Counted from the first letter of the stretch, positions 16,744 through 24,928 are shown. The stretch is DNA of 64,000 nt from Actinomadura flavalba DSM 45200 (GCF_000374305.1 NZ_KB894100.1:124001-188000), one strand, 5' to 3'. Made by a program: numbers and translations. The notes: a model not told the origin generated them from the letters alone.

Positions 16744-16977
16744 CTACGCGGTGCGGCGCGAGTCGTCGGTGCGCTCGGCCTCCTCGACGCCCGCCTCGTC
16801 CGGCGGCAGCGAGTCGGGGTGGGCGCTCCCGCTCCCCGGCACGCCCGTTCCGCTGGTGCCGGGCTCTCCCGCCCCGGCCTCGGTCCGCCCGCGTGCGTCG
16901 GCCCCCTCGTTGACCGGCCCGAAGTACTCGTCGTCCGTCTGCTCGGGCTCCCGCCCGAGATCATCGCGCTTCGTCAT
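16744..16977 (-). CDS. Small acidic disordered protein
   Basis: 77-aa hydrophilic protein rich in Asp, Glu, Gly and Pro with no hydrophobic core, starting MTKRDDLGREPEQTDDEYFG. ATG at 16977 follows GGCGGGGGC, a reasonable ribosome site, and a terminator lies just downstream. I do not recognise a family. Short disordered proteins of this composition are common in actinomycetes. It lies upstream-adjacent to the end of the MerR/HEAT gene on the same strand. Confidence 0.55.
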   Translation of the reverse strand: MTKRDDLGREPEQTDDEYFGPVNEGADARGRTEAGAGEPGTSGTGVPGSGSAHPDSLPPDEAGVEEAERTDDSRRTA

Positions 16978-17064
16978 GCCCCCGCCCTACCCACCGACCG
17001 CGCGCCCTCACGTCCAGACCGACCGTGCCCGGCGGCCGACCGGGCGCGGCGGTGCCGACCCCGT

Positions 17065-18078
17065 TCAGCGCGGAACGTCGTCGGGCCGGGTGCGCAGTCC
17101 TCGCACGTAGGTCGCGGTGAGGGCGACGGCGTGGTCGTCGTCGCGTGCCAGACGGGTGAGGGCGCCCGTGGCCGCGTCCCCCGGGATCTCCGCGAGGGCC
17201 TGGGCGAGGCGGCGCCGGGCGGACGCCGGGCCGGAGCCGAGCCGGTCCACGAGACCGGCGGTGATCCGGTCGGCCAGCGCGGGGCGGGACGCCAGCGCGC
17301 CGAGGGCGTCGGACGCCTCGACGTCGTTCGCCTCCGCCGCCACCATGTCGATCAGCACCGGCACGGCGGCGGCGACGCCGCGCGGCCCGAGGGCCAGCGC
17401 CGCCACCCGGCGGACCACGACGTCGGGATGCGCGAGCGCGTCCCGCAGCGGCGCGCCCGCCGCGTCGTCCGCGATCTCGACGAGGGACCGGACGGCGCGC
17501 TCCCGCACCCGCGCCGACGGGGAACCCAGCCCCTCCGCCAGCAGTGCGGCGCCGCGCGCGCCCGACCCGGCCAGCGCCCAGCGCACGGCCCCGGCGACGT
17601 TCGCGTCCGTCTCGGTCAGCGCCGCCTCGACCAGCGCCTCCACCGGCACCGGCGCGTCCTCGGCCGAGGCGAGCGCCGCGAGCTGCCGCGTTCCGGCGCT
17701 CCGGGACCGGAGCCCCTGGAGCAGGGCGACGACGCGCAGCACGTCCTCCCACCCGGCGGGTTCGGCGGCGCCGATCCGGTCGAGCCGGGTGAGCAGTTCG
17801 GTCTCGGCCGCGATGCGCTCCCGCGTTCGGCGGACGAGGTCGGCGACGAGCGCGGCGGGCTCGAACCCGGGCTCGTCGAGGGCGCGCCCGACGTCCCGCA
17901 GCGACAGCCCCAGCGACCGCAGGCTCTCCACGTGGAAGATGCGCCGGATGTCCTCGTCGGAGTACTCCCGGTAGCCGCCGCCGCTCCGGCCCGTCGGACG
18001 CACCAGTCCGAGCGCGTCGTAGTGCCGGAGCATGCGCGCGCTGACGCCCGACCGCCGGGCCACCTCACCGATGAGCAT
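17065..18078 (-). CDS. MerR-family regulator with C-terminal HEAT repeats
   Basis: 337-aa protein. Residues 1-70 are a MerR DNA-binding domain (MLIGEVARRSGVSARMLRHY, GGYREYSDEDIRRI), then a dimerisation coiled helix (residues 75-105). Residues 115-330 form HEAT-type alpha-helical repeats (VRERAVRSLVEIADDAAGAP, VVRRVAALALGPRGVAAAVP). HEAT sensor domains are unusual for MerR, whose effector domains are normally short. The gene lies 17 nt downstream of another HEAT-repeat gene, in the same operon, and a MerR-type promoter precedes that operon. Autoregulation is therefore likely. The signal may be a protein partner, possibly the neighbouring HEAT protein. Confidence 0.85.
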   Translation of the reverse strand: MLIGEVARRSGVSARMLRHYDALGLVRPTGRSGGGYREYSDEDIRRIFHVESLRSLGLSLRDVGRALDEPGFEPAALVADLVRRTRERIAAETELLTRLDRIGAAEPAGWEDVLRVVALLQGLRSRSAGTRQLAALASAEDAPVPVEALVEAALTETDANVAGAVRWALAGSGARGAALLAEGLGSPSARVRERAVRSLVEIADDAAGAPLRDALAHPDVVVRRVAALALGPRGVAAAVPVLIDMVAAEANDVEASDALGALASRPALADRITAGLVDRLGSGPASARRRLAQALAEIPGDAATGALTRLARDDDHAVALTATYVRGLRTRPDDVPR

Positions 18079-18095
18079 CGCGTCCCCCTCTCCCG

Positions 18096-18743
18096 CTACC
18101 TACCCCCGAGCGCCACGATCCGCTTCGCCTCCTCGACGGCGGACTCGAATCCGGCGTCGGGGTCGCGCAGCAGCCGCTCGGTGGCGATCGCGTGGGTGCG
18201 CGCCTCCGGGCCGGGACGCGTCGCGGCCGCCCGCAGCGCGGGCATGATCACCTCACCGAGCGCGACCAGCGCCCGGCTGAGGCTGAGCCGCACGTCACGC
18301 CCGCCCCGGCCGAGCTGCGCCGCGAGCGCGGCGGCCAGCTCCGGCCTCTCGTCGTCGGGGACGAGTACGACCGCCGCCCGCCACGCGCTGCGCGCCACCT
18401 CGTCGTCGGCGTCGGCCAGCAGCGCCGGGGTGATCACCGGCCACGCCGCCCGGTCCCCGAGCTTGGACAGCGTGTGCAGCGCCTGGCTCCGCGCCTGCGC
18501 CCGCTCCGACCGCACCTCCGCCAGCAGCTCCGGCAGCGTCAGCGCCGCCGGGTGCCGGGTGAGCGCCCACGTGAGCATGTCGCGCACGTAGAACTCGGGC
18601 TCCACCGCGCTCCGCTCGATGAGCGCCCCGACGAACTCCGCGTCCGGGTGCGTCCCGACCGCCAGCGCCGCCCGCAGCCGCACCGACGCGTCCTCGTGCT
18701 CCAGTCCGCGCAGCGCCCGCCGGACGTCCGTCTCCGTGACCAT
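18096..18743 (-). CDS. HEAT-repeat protein
   Basis: 215-aa all-helical protein composed of HEAT/PBS-lyase-like repeats (DVRRALRGLEHEDASVRLRA, LAEVRSERAQARSQALHTLS, VRLSLSRALVALGEVIMPAL). ATG at 18743 has GAGGAGGT at 7 nt. It is the first gene of a two-gene operon with the MerR/HEAT regulator, whose C-terminal domain is of the same repeat type, so the two may interact. No catalytic residues are visible. Confidence 0.82.
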   Translation of the reverse strand: MVTETDVRRALRGLEHEDASVRLRAALAVGTHPDAEFVGALIERSAVEPEFYVRDMLTWALTRHPAALTLPELLAEVRSERAQARSQALHTLSKLGDRAAWPVITPALLADADDEVARSAWRAAVVLVPDDERPELAAALAAQLGRGGRDVRLSLSRALVALGEVIMPALRAAATRPGPEARTHAIATERLLRDPDAGFESAVEEAKRIVALGGR

Positions 18744-18763
18744 CGTGACCACCTCCTCACCCC

Positions 18764-18794
18764 AGTGAAGAGGTTGCCACCGTGTCAAGGTCAA
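18764..18794 (-). promoter_or_regulatory. MerR-type promoter with operator in a 19-bp spacer
   Basis: On the minus strand a TTGACC -35 box (18794-18789) and TTCACT -10-like box (18769-18764) are separated by 19 bp. The spacer contains an imperfect dyad GGTTGCCAC-C-GTGTCAAGG (18772-18790). The long spacer with an internal dyad is the hallmark of MerR-controlled promoters, and the operon it drives ends with a MerR gene. Confidence 0.65.
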
Positions 18795-18846
18795 GCCGGT
18801 CAGCCGCACGTGGCCGGGCGTCCGGTTCGGTGCGGAGGGGGAGGGG

Positions 18847-19593
18847 TCAGCCCGCGTGGGCGCGGCGGCGCGCGCGCAGGGTCTCGGCGTAGCGGTGCAG
18901 GACGAGGTCCGCGATCTCCGGGGCCGCGCCGAGGACGGGGGAGACGACGTCCGCCCCGGCCGCCAGCGACGCGCGGCGGACCTTGTCCGCGAAGTGGCCC
19001 GGCGCCAGGAAGTAGGACGCCACCGCCACGCGGCGGGCGCCCCCGGCGCGCAGCGCGGCCACGGCCTCGTCGGGCCGGGGCCCGGACGCCGAGGCGTACG
19101 CCGCCGTCACCTGGCGCCAGCCGCGCGCGCGCCAGCCCGCCGCCAGCTCGCGGACGGTCGCGTTCGCCGCCGCGTCGCTCGACCCCGCCGACACCAGCAC
19201 GACCGCCGTGTCCGGGTCGCCCGGCGGCACGCCCGCCTCGGCGAGCCGGCGTTCCAGCGCGGCGACCAGCAGCGGCGACGGCCCCAGCGTGTCCGCCGTC
19301 CGCAGCGCCAGCCGGGGACGCGCCTGCCGCACCTTCGCCAGCACGCCCGGAATGTCGGTCTTGCTGTGGTAGGCGGCGGTGAGCAGCAGCGGCAGCACCA
19401 CCGCCTCGGAGACGCCGTCGGCCGCGAGCCGCCCCAGCACGCGCGCCGGGTCCGGCGCGGCGTGGTCCAGGAACGACGCGTGCACCGGCACGTCCGGGTT
19501 CAGCGCCCGGACGGCCGACAGCAGCTCGGTCACGGTCGCGGCGGCGCGCGGGTCCTTGCTCCCGTGCGCCACCGCCACCAGCGGGATCGTCAC
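18847..19593 (-). CDS. Sirohydrochlorin chelatase (CbiX/SirB-like)
   Basis: 248-aa two-domain chelatase that inserts iron (or cobalt) into sirohydrochlorin, here to make siroheme for the sulfite reductase encoded upstream. The N-terminal VAVAHGSKDPRAAATV has the metal-binding His; the second domain includes VLVSAGSSDAAANATV and VASYFLAPGHFADKVRR with a further His. GTG at 19593 overlaps the cysH stop (GTGA), so the genes are translationally coupled. Last gene of the sulfate-reduction operon. Iron is favoured over cobalt from context only. Confidence 0.88.
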   Translation of the reverse strand: MTIPLVAVAHGSKDPRAAATVTELLSAVRALNPDVPVHASFLDHAAPDPARVLGRLAADGVSEAVVLPLLLTAAYHSKTDIPGVLAKVRQARPRLALRTADTLGPSPLLVAALERRLAEAGVPPGDPDTAVVLVSAGSSDAAANATVRELAAGWRARGWRQVTAAYASASGPRPDEAVAALRAGGARRVAVASYFLAPGHFADKVRRASLAAGADVVSPVLGAAPEIADLVLHRYAETLRARRRAHAG

Positions 19594-20300
19594 AGGTGAA
19601 TCCCGCACTCGGTCTTGCCCATGCCGGCCCACCGGCCGCTGCGCGGGTCCTCGCCGGGCGCCACCGGGCTCGTGCACGGCTCGCACCCGATCGACGGGTA
19701 GCCGTCGTAGTGCAGCGGGTTCACCAGGACGCCGTTGTCGGACATGTAGTTGTCCATGTCGTCCTGCGACCAGTCCAGGATCGGGTTGACCTTCACCATC
19801 CCGCGCTTGCGGTCCCACTCCACGACGCGGCGGTCCTTGCGCGACGACGTCTCGTCCCGCCGGATGCCGCTGAACCACGCCATGTAGCCCTCCAGCGCCC
19901 GGCCCAGCGGCTCGACCTTGCGCAGGTGGCAGCACAGGTCCGGGTTGCGGCCGTGCAGGCGCGGGCCCAGCGCCGCGTCCTGCTCGGCGACCGTCCGCGA
20001 CGGCGTCACGTTGATGACGTTGACCGGGTAGACGGCCTCGACGGCGTCGCGGGTGCCGATCGTCTCGGCGAAGTGGTAGCCGGTGTCGACGAACAGCACG
20101 TCGATGCCGGGCTTGACCTTCGACACCAGGTGGATCAGCGCCGCGTCCGACATGGACGAGGTGAGGCAGATGCGGTCACCGAACGTGGCCGCCGCCCAGC
20201 GGATCACCTCCAGCGTCGACGCGCCCTCCAGCGCGGTCGCCGCCGACGCGACGATGTCCTCCAAGTCGAGGGCCGGTCTGTCAGTCTCCAGCAGGGTCAC
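19590..20300 (-). CDS. cysH: Adenylylsulfate (APS) reductase, assimilatory
   Basis: 236-aa thiol-dependent reductase that converts APS to sulfite in the cytoplasm. Motifs: CLTSSMSDAALIHLVS (PP-loop-like), VDTGYHFAETI, and the four iron-sulfur cysteines as DLCCHLRK and GCEPCTSP, which mark the [4Fe-4S] APS-type enzyme rather than PAPS reductase. The catalytic cysteine is in the C-terminal KTECGIHL. GTG at 20300 has AAGGAGA at 6 nt; an in-frame GTG at 20336 would overlap the preceding small gene by 56 nt. The start lies inside the zinc-ribbon gene, indicating coupling. Confidence 0.92.
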   Translation of the reverse strand: MTLLETDRPALDLEDIVASAATALEGASTLEVIRWAAATFGDRICLTSSMSDAALIHLVSKVKPGIDVLFVDTGYHFAETIGTRDAVEAVYPVNVINVTPSRTVAEQDAALGPRLHGRNPDLCCHLRKVEPLGRALEGYMAWFSGIRRDETSSRKDRRVVEWDRKRGMVKVNPILDWSQDDMDNYMSDNGVLVNPLHYDGYPSIGCEPCTSPVAPGEDPRSGRWAGMGKTECGIHL

Positions 20301-20460
20301 CGGTGGTCTCCTTCGCAGGCCGGGGGGCTCCGACACCGAGGAACTTCAGGCGGAACGAGCGGACGCAGTCCTCGCAGAACCACGCCCCCTCCTCTTCACG
20401 CGGGACGAGGTGCTCGTCGCCGCAGTAGGGGCAGTAGAAGGGAGCGGCACGCTCACTCAT
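20281..20460 (-). CDS. Small zinc-ribbon protein of the sulfite-reductase operon
   Basis: 59-aa protein beginning MSERAAPFYCPYCG, with paired CPYC (Cys10/13) and CEDC (Cys29/32) motifs that form a likely zinc ribbon, and a conserved-looking FRLKFLG after them. ATG at 20460 lies 8 nt downstream of the sulfite reductase stop, and the last 20 nt overlap the cysH start. A small protein of this type occupies the same position in many Streptomyces sulfur operons, to my knowledge without an assigned role. It could act as an assembly or electron-transfer accessory; that is conjecture. Confidence 0.85.
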   Translation of the reverse strand: MSERAAPFYCPYCGDEHLVPREEEGAWFCEDCVRSFRLKFLGVGAPRPAKETTGDPAGD

Positions 20461-20468
20461 GGGAGCCC

Positions 20469-22121
20469 CTACTTCAGGTCGGCGTCGTCGGCGCGCTGCA
20501 CCCAGGCGGCGAACGTCTCGCCGTCCGAGCGCTGCGCGTCGAAGTTGCGGACGACCCGCTCGACGTAGTCGGTCAGCCCGGCCGAGGTGGTCTTGAGGCC
20601 GCGCACCTTCTTGCCGAAGGACGCGCCGACCTGCCCGCCGAGGTGGATCTGGAAGCCCTCGACCTGGCGGCCGTCCTCGTCGATGACGAGCTGGCCCTTC
20701 AGGCCGATGTCCGCGACCTGGATGCGCGCGCAGGCGTTCGGGCAGCCGTTGATGTTGATCGTCAGCGGCTGGTCGAAGTCGGGCAGCCGCTTCTCCAGGT
20801 CCTCGATGAGGTCCATGCCGCGCTGCTTGGTCTCGACGATCGCCAGCTTGCAGAACTCGATGCCGGTGCAGGCCATCGTCTGCCGCCGGAACGTGGACGG
20901 GTGCACCTGGAGGTCGTGCGCGGCCAGGGCGTCGGCCAGCGCCTCGGTGTTCTCGGCGGGGACGTCCAGGATGACCATCTTCTGCTCGACGGTCGTGCGG
21001 ACGCGGCCCGACCCGTACCGGTCGGCCAGGTCACCGATGACGCCGAGCAGTTCGCCGTTGAGGCGGCCGACGCGCGGCGCGAACCCGACGTAGAAGTTCC
21101 CGTCGTTCTGCGGGTGGACGCCGACGTGGTCGCGGCGGGGGAGCGGCGCGGCCGGCTCGGGGCCGTCCGGCAGGGCGTACCCGAGGTACTCCCGCTCCAG
21201 CACCTCGCGGAACTTCTCCGGGCCCCAGTCGTTCATGAGGAACTTGATGCGGGCGCGGTGCCGCAGCCGCCGGTACCCGTAGTCCCGGAAGATCGAGATG
21301 ATGCCCTTCCAGACCTCGTGGGCCTGCTCGGGCTCGATGAAGACGCCGAGGCTCTTGGCGAACATCGGGTTGGTGGACAGGCCGCCGCCGACGAACGCCT
21401 GGTAGCCGACCCGGCCGTCCTCGTGCACGGTGCCGACGAAGGCGACGTCGTTGATCTCGTGGACGGTGCAGTGCGCGGTGCAGCCGCTGATCGCGGACTT
21501 GAACTTGCGCGGCAAATTGGAGAACTCGGGCAGGCCGATGTAGCGGTCGTGGATGTCGCGGATCTGCGGCGTGCCGTCGATGACCTCGTCGGCGGCGATG
21601 CCGGCCAGCGGGCAGCCGAGGATCACGCGCGGGGTGTCGCCGCACGCCTCCATCGTGGACAGGCCGACGGCCTCCAGCGCGTCCCAGATGGCGGGGACGT
21701 CCTCGATGCGGATCCAGTGGTACTGGATGTTCTGCCGGTCGGTGACGTCGGCGGTGCCGCGCGCATACTTTGTGGCGATGTCGGCCAGGACGCGGAGCTG
21801 CGCCGGGTCGAGCTGGCCCCCGTCGATGCGGACGCGCAGCATGAAGTAGCGGTCGTCCAGCTCCTCGTCGGGCAGCGCGCCGGTCTTGCCGCCGTCCAGG
21901 CCGGGGCGGCGCTGGGTGTAGAGCCCGTACCAGCGCATGCGACCGCGCAGGTCGGCGGGGTCGATGGAGTCGAAGCCCGCCTTGGAGTAGACGTCGATGA
22001 TCCGCTGGCGGACGTTCAGCCCGTCGTCGTTCTTCTTGTTCTCTTCGTTCTTGTTGAGCGGTTCACGGTAGCCGAGGGCCCACTGGCCCTCACCCCGCTT
22101 GCGCTTGGTCGCAGGTGGCAC
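20469..22121 (-). CDS. sirA: Ferredoxin-dependent sulfite reductase (NirA/SirA)
   Basis: 550-aa siroheme/[4Fe-4S] enzyme reducing sulfite to sulfide with ferredoxin. The tandem nitrite/sulfite-reductase half-domains are visible, with TDRQNIQYHWI and FVGGGLSTNPMFA. The cluster/siroheme cysteines lie in MACTGIEFCKLA and INGCPNACARIQ. GTG at 22121 has GAGGA at 7 nt. First structural gene of the operon sirA, zinc ribbon, cysH, cbiX, preceded by a cysteine leader peptide. Nitrite reductase is the alternative, rejected because of the operon. The N-terminus carries a short basic tail typical of actinobacterial members. Confidence 0.92.
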   Translation of the reverse strand: MPPATKRKRGEGQWALGYREPLNKNEENKKNDDGLNVRQRIIDVYSKAGFDSIDPADLRGRMRWYGLYTQRRPGLDGGKTGALPDEELDDRYFMLRVRIDGGQLDPAQLRVLADIATKYARGTADVTDRQNIQYHWIRIEDVPAIWDALEAVGLSTMEACGDTPRVILGCPLAGIAADEVIDGTPQIRDIHDRYIGLPEFSNLPRKFKSAISGCTAHCTVHEINDVAFVGTVHEDGRVGYQAFVGGGLSTNPMFAKSLGVFIEPEQAHEVWKGIISIFRDYGYRRLRHRARIKFLMNDWGPEKFREVLEREYLGYALPDGPEPAAPLPRRDHVGVHPQNDGNFYVGFAPRVGRLNGELLGVIGDLADRYGSGRVRTTVEQKMVILDVPAENTEALADALAAHDLQVHPSTFRRQTMACTGIEFCKLAIVETKQRGMDLIEDLEKRLPDFDQPLTININGCPNACARIQVADIGLKGQLVIDEDGRQVEGFQIHLGGQVGASFGKKVRGLKTTSAGLTDYVERVVRNFDAQRSDGETFAAWVQRADDADLK

Positions 22122-22262
22122 GGCGCGATCCTCATCGTGTCGAGGACGCGTGGCTGCACCGGCATCTCGCAGGCCGGCTCGACGGTGAGCAGGAGAAAAT
22201 GGGAGAAGTGACGCCGATACGCCACGCGCCCGGAGTTCAGAAGCTGGGGCGTGGTGGGGGCG
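22122..22262 (-). promoter_or_regulatory. Putative attenuator region of the sulfur operon
   Basis: The 141 nt between the leader peptide stop and sirA can form stems, including CCACGCCC with GGGCGcGTGG right after the leader stop, and GTCGAG with CTCGAC near sirA. This is where alternative structures for translation-coupled attenuation would be expected. Confidence 0.45.
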
Positions 22263-22340
22263 TCACGGACAGATCGCGCTGCGGACGCGCAGGAAGTCCA
22301 CGTGCCGGCGCATCACCAGCAGGGGGTCCGCAGCAGTCAT
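22263..22340 (-). CDS. Cysteine-type leader peptide upstream of sirA
   Basis: 25-aa peptide ending in MRRHVDFLRVRSAICP. The R-H-x-D-x-x-R-x-x-S-A-I-C core matches the actinobacterial putative leader peptides found in front of sulfur-metabolism operons, with a cysteine codon next to the stop. ATG at 22340 has only a weak ribosome site, and the internal ATG at 22313 would give 16 residues. Ribosome stalling at the Cys codon under cysteine starvation would be the expected mechanism; this is inferred from the leader class. Confidence 0.75.
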   Translation of the reverse strand: MTAADPLLVMRRHVDFLRVRSAICP

Positions 22341-22432
22341 GCCTGAACTCTGACATGCGGTTCCGCGGGCTGTCCAGTCGCGTCCGGCATGCGGACATTC
22401 AAGGCTTTTCCCACCCAATTTACCGGAAATCC

Positions 22433-22588
22433 TCATCCCTGCCGCCTCCAGTTCACCGGCGGTTCGGCGGGCTCCCCGCGCGGCGCGGGTTCCTCGGCCC
22501 GCCCCTGGGGTGGCTGATGCTGGCAGTCGCACCACGAGCCCTCGCGGCACTCGTCGTGGCGCCGCTCACGGCACGCTGCGCAGATCAT
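22433..22588 (-). CDS. Small cysteine-rich conserved protein
   Basis: 51-aa protein starting MICAACRERRHDECREGSWC and continuing CDCQHQPP, so six cysteines and several histidines fall in the first 25 residues, followed by a proline-rich tail. This pattern is familiar from Streptomyces genomes as an uncharacterised small protein with a likely metal-binding head. ATG at 22588, stop at 22433. It lies between the sulfur-operon leader and the divergent YihY gene. Function unknown. Confidence 0.7.
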   Translation of the reverse strand: MICAACRERRHDECREGSWCDCQHQPPQGRAEEPAPRGEPAEPPVNWRRQG

Positions 22589-22774
22589 GTACCCATTGTC
22601 ACCGATGCCGGCCGGTGCCCCGCACGCGACCCCGGACCGACCAGGTAACGATCATGGGCGCGGGGTCGATGAGCGGCGTCGAAGCGGGTAAGCCTGATCC
22701 AGTGGACGGCCCCCGCGTCACCGAGCGGCACGGTTCGGTGACGTCCCGTCCCGCGACCCCTACCGTGAGGTGAC

Positions 22775-23869
22775 GTGACCGCCGCCCATCCGACCCCCGC
22801 CACCCCCGGCGCCGCCGACGGCGCGGTGCCCGCCGTCGCGTCCGAGGGCACCGTGCCGCCCGCCCGCGCGCCGGAACCGGAGGAGCGCCCGGGGAGGGAG
22901 CGACGGGACGGCCGCCGCCGGGCGCGGGTCCGCCGCGCGCTGCCCGCCTGGGTGCCCCGGCCGCCGTGGCTGCGGACGGTCTGGAGCGTCGTCAAGGACA
23001 CGACGGTCAACGCCTTCAACAACCGCGTCACCGGCCTGGCGGCCGAGGCGGCGTTCTTCGCGCTGCTGTCGCTGCCGCCGCTGGTGATCGGCCTGGTCGG
23101 CACGATGGGCCACTTCGCGGGCGTGCTCGGCGACGAGTCGATCGCGGAGATCCGCACGTGGATCATCGAGCAGGCGCGGACGGCGCTCACCGGCCAGGCC
23201 GTGGACTCCGTCGTCGTGCCGCTGGTGGACGAGGTGATCCGGGGCGGCAGCCCGGACATCGTGTCGGTCAGCTTCCTGATCTCGCTGTGGGCGGGGTCGC
23301 GGGCGACCAACGTCTACGTGGACACGATCACGATCTCCTACGGCCTGTCGGGGCTGCGCGGCGTCGTCCGCACCCGCATCCGGGCGTTCCTGCTCTACCT
23401 GGTCGGGCTGGTCGCGATGCTGCTGGTGATCCCGCTGCTCGTCGCCGGGCCGACGCTGGCGCGCGCCGCCGTCCCGGAGAGCGGGAGCGTGATCGAGAAC
23501 CTGTACTGGCCGATCGTGATCACGGTCTCGGTGCTGTTCCTGACGCTGCTCTACCACGCGAGCGTCCCGGTGCGGACGGCGTGGTGGCGGGAGGCGCCGG
23601 GCGCGGTGCTGGCGCTGGTGATCTGGGTCGTCGGCAGCTTCCTGCTCCGGCTCTACCTGGCCGGGTCGATGAGCGGGGTGTCGGTCTACGGATCGCTGTC
23701 GGCGGCGATCGCCGTGCTGGCCTGGCTGTACGTGGCGGCCTTCGCGGTGCTCATCGGCGCGGCGCTCAACGCCGAGATCGACCGGCGCTGGCCGAGCGCC
23801 GACACCGCGCGGGCCCGCGCGGTGCAAGCGGCGGTTCAAGCGGACCGCGAGCAACGAGACGAACCGTAA
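22775..23869 (+). CDS. YihY/UPF0761 (BrkB-like) inner-membrane protein
   Basis: 364-aa integral membrane protein of the YihY family. After a long Pro/Arg-rich cytoplasmic N-terminus (residues 1-65) come TVNAFNNRVTGLAAEAAFFA and about six membrane segments, including LVGLVAMLLVIPLLVAG, ITVSVLFLTLLYHASVPV and AVLALVIWVVGSFLLRLYLA. The characteristic VYGSLSAAIAVLAWLYVAAF precedes the last helix, and the C-terminus is cytoplasmic. GTG at 22775. Members were once called ribonuclease BN in error; the transport or other role remains unknown. Confidence 0.88.
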   Translation: MTAAHPTPATPGAADGAVPAVASEGTVPPARAPEPEERPGRERRDGRRRARVRRALPAWVPRPPWLRTVWSVVKDTTVNAFNNRVTGLAAEAAFFALLSLPPLVIGLVGTMGHFAGVLGDESIAEIRTWIIEQARTALTGQAVDSVVVPLVDEVIRGGSPDIVSVSFLISLWAGSRATNVYVDTITISYGLSGLRGVVRTRIRAFLLYLVGLVAMLLVIPLLVAGPTLARAAVPESGSVIENLYWPIVITVSVLFLTLLYHASVPVRTAWWREAPGAVLALVIWVVGSFLLRLYLAGSMSGVSVYGSLSAAIAVLAWLYVAAFAVLIGAALNAEIDRRWPSADTARARAVQAAVQADREQRDEP

Positions 23870-23924
23870 AACTTACCCCTGACCACCGCCGGTAATGCCT
23901 AAACATGTCGTAATCTCGGGATAC

Positions 23925-24881
23925 ATGACCCCTCGTGAGGAGACCGGGCGGCTGCGCACCGTGACCGGCACGATCCCGACGTCCGCCATCACCGGCGCGG
24001 TGCTCCCGCACGAGCACCTCCAGCTCGATCTGCGCTGGCCCGCGCGCCCCGCGCTGCTCGACTCCGATCCCCGCCGCTGGCTGGACGAGGAGAAGCCGGT
24101 CACCGCCGAGCTGACGGCGCTGCGCAACGAGCGCGACCTCGGTCTCGTCGTCGACCTCACCAGCGCGGGCATGGGCCGCAACGCCGCCGCGCTGGCGCGG
24201 ATGAGCGCCGGTTCCCGCGTCGCGGTCGTCGCCGCCACCGGCTACTTCGGGGAGCCCTTCCACCCGGCGTTCGTCGCCGACGCCGACGTCGACCGCCTCG
24301 CGGAACGGCTGCTCGCGGAGATCGGCTTCGGCATGGACGGCACCAGCGCGCTGCCCGGCGTCATCGGGGAGGTCGGCGCGTGGGGCGACGTCCCGAGCGC
24401 CGCCGAGGAGCGCTGCCTGCGCGCCGCCGCGCAGACCGCCCGCTACTCGGGCCTGCCCGTCGCCACCTACGGCCGCGCGGGCCTGGCCGAACTGGAGATC
24501 CTGACCACGGCCGGGCTGAACCCGGCGCGGATCGCGGTCGGCCGCCAGGACCTCGTCGACGACCCCGCCGTCACCCGCAAGATCGCCGAGAGCGGCGCCT
24601 ACGTCACGTTCGGCTCGCTCGGCCTGGCGGCGGGCGACCCCGCCGCGCTCGGCACGCGGGTGCGGGCCGTCCTGGAGCTGCTGGACGCCGGGCACGCCGA
24701 CCGCGTCCTGCTGAGCACCGGCATCGCCCGCATGACCCAGATCCGCCGCTACGACGGCCACGGCTTCGGCTACCTCTTCGAGGAGTTCCTGCCCGCGCTG
24801 CGCGCCGCCGGCGCCGACGACGCCACGCTCGACGGCATCGTCCGCGCCAACCCGCTGCGCTGGCTCACCACGTCCGCCTGA
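23925..24881 (+). CDS. Phosphotriesterase-family protein with degenerate metal site
   Basis: 318-aa TIM-barrel protein of the phosphotriesterase/PHP family. The first metal pair is kept (LPHEHL, His29/His31) and the bridging-acid strand reads GVIGEVG as in E. coli PHP. Later ligands are replaced: STHTSF becomes ATYGRAG, VGHCDL becomes VGRQDL, and LSMDITR becomes LSTGIAR, so both later histidines and the aspartate are missing. The C-terminal YDGHGFGYLFEEFLPALRAA and RANPLRWL match the family. ATG at 23925 was preferred over 23895 for N-terminal length; neither has a strong ribosome site. Probably a non-catalytic or re-purposed member. Confidence 0.82.
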   Translation: MTPREETGRLRTVTGTIPTSAITGAVLPHEHLQLDLRWPARPALLDSDPRRWLDEEKPVTAELTALRNERDLGLVVDLTSAGMGRNAAALARMSAGSRVAVVAATGYFGEPFHPAFVADADVDRLAERLLAEIGFGMDGTSALPGVIGEVGAWGDVPSAAEERCLRAAAQTARYSGLPVATYGRAGLAELEILTTAGLNPARIAVGRQDLVDDPAVTRKIAESGAYVTFGSLGLAAGDPAALGTRVRAVLELLDAGHADRVLLSTGIARMTQIRRYDGHGFGYLFEEFLPALRAAGADDATLDGIVRANPLRWLTTSA

Positions 24882-24888
24882 CCCGTAC

Positions 24889-24928
24889 GACGAAGGCGCC
24901 GCCCCGAGGCCGGGGCGGCGCCTTCGTC
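24889..24928. terminator. Strong hairpin after the phosphotriesterase-like gene
   Basis: Perfect 18-bp stem (24889-24906 with 24911-24928) with a 4-nt loop starting 7 nt after the stop codon. Confidence 0.9.
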
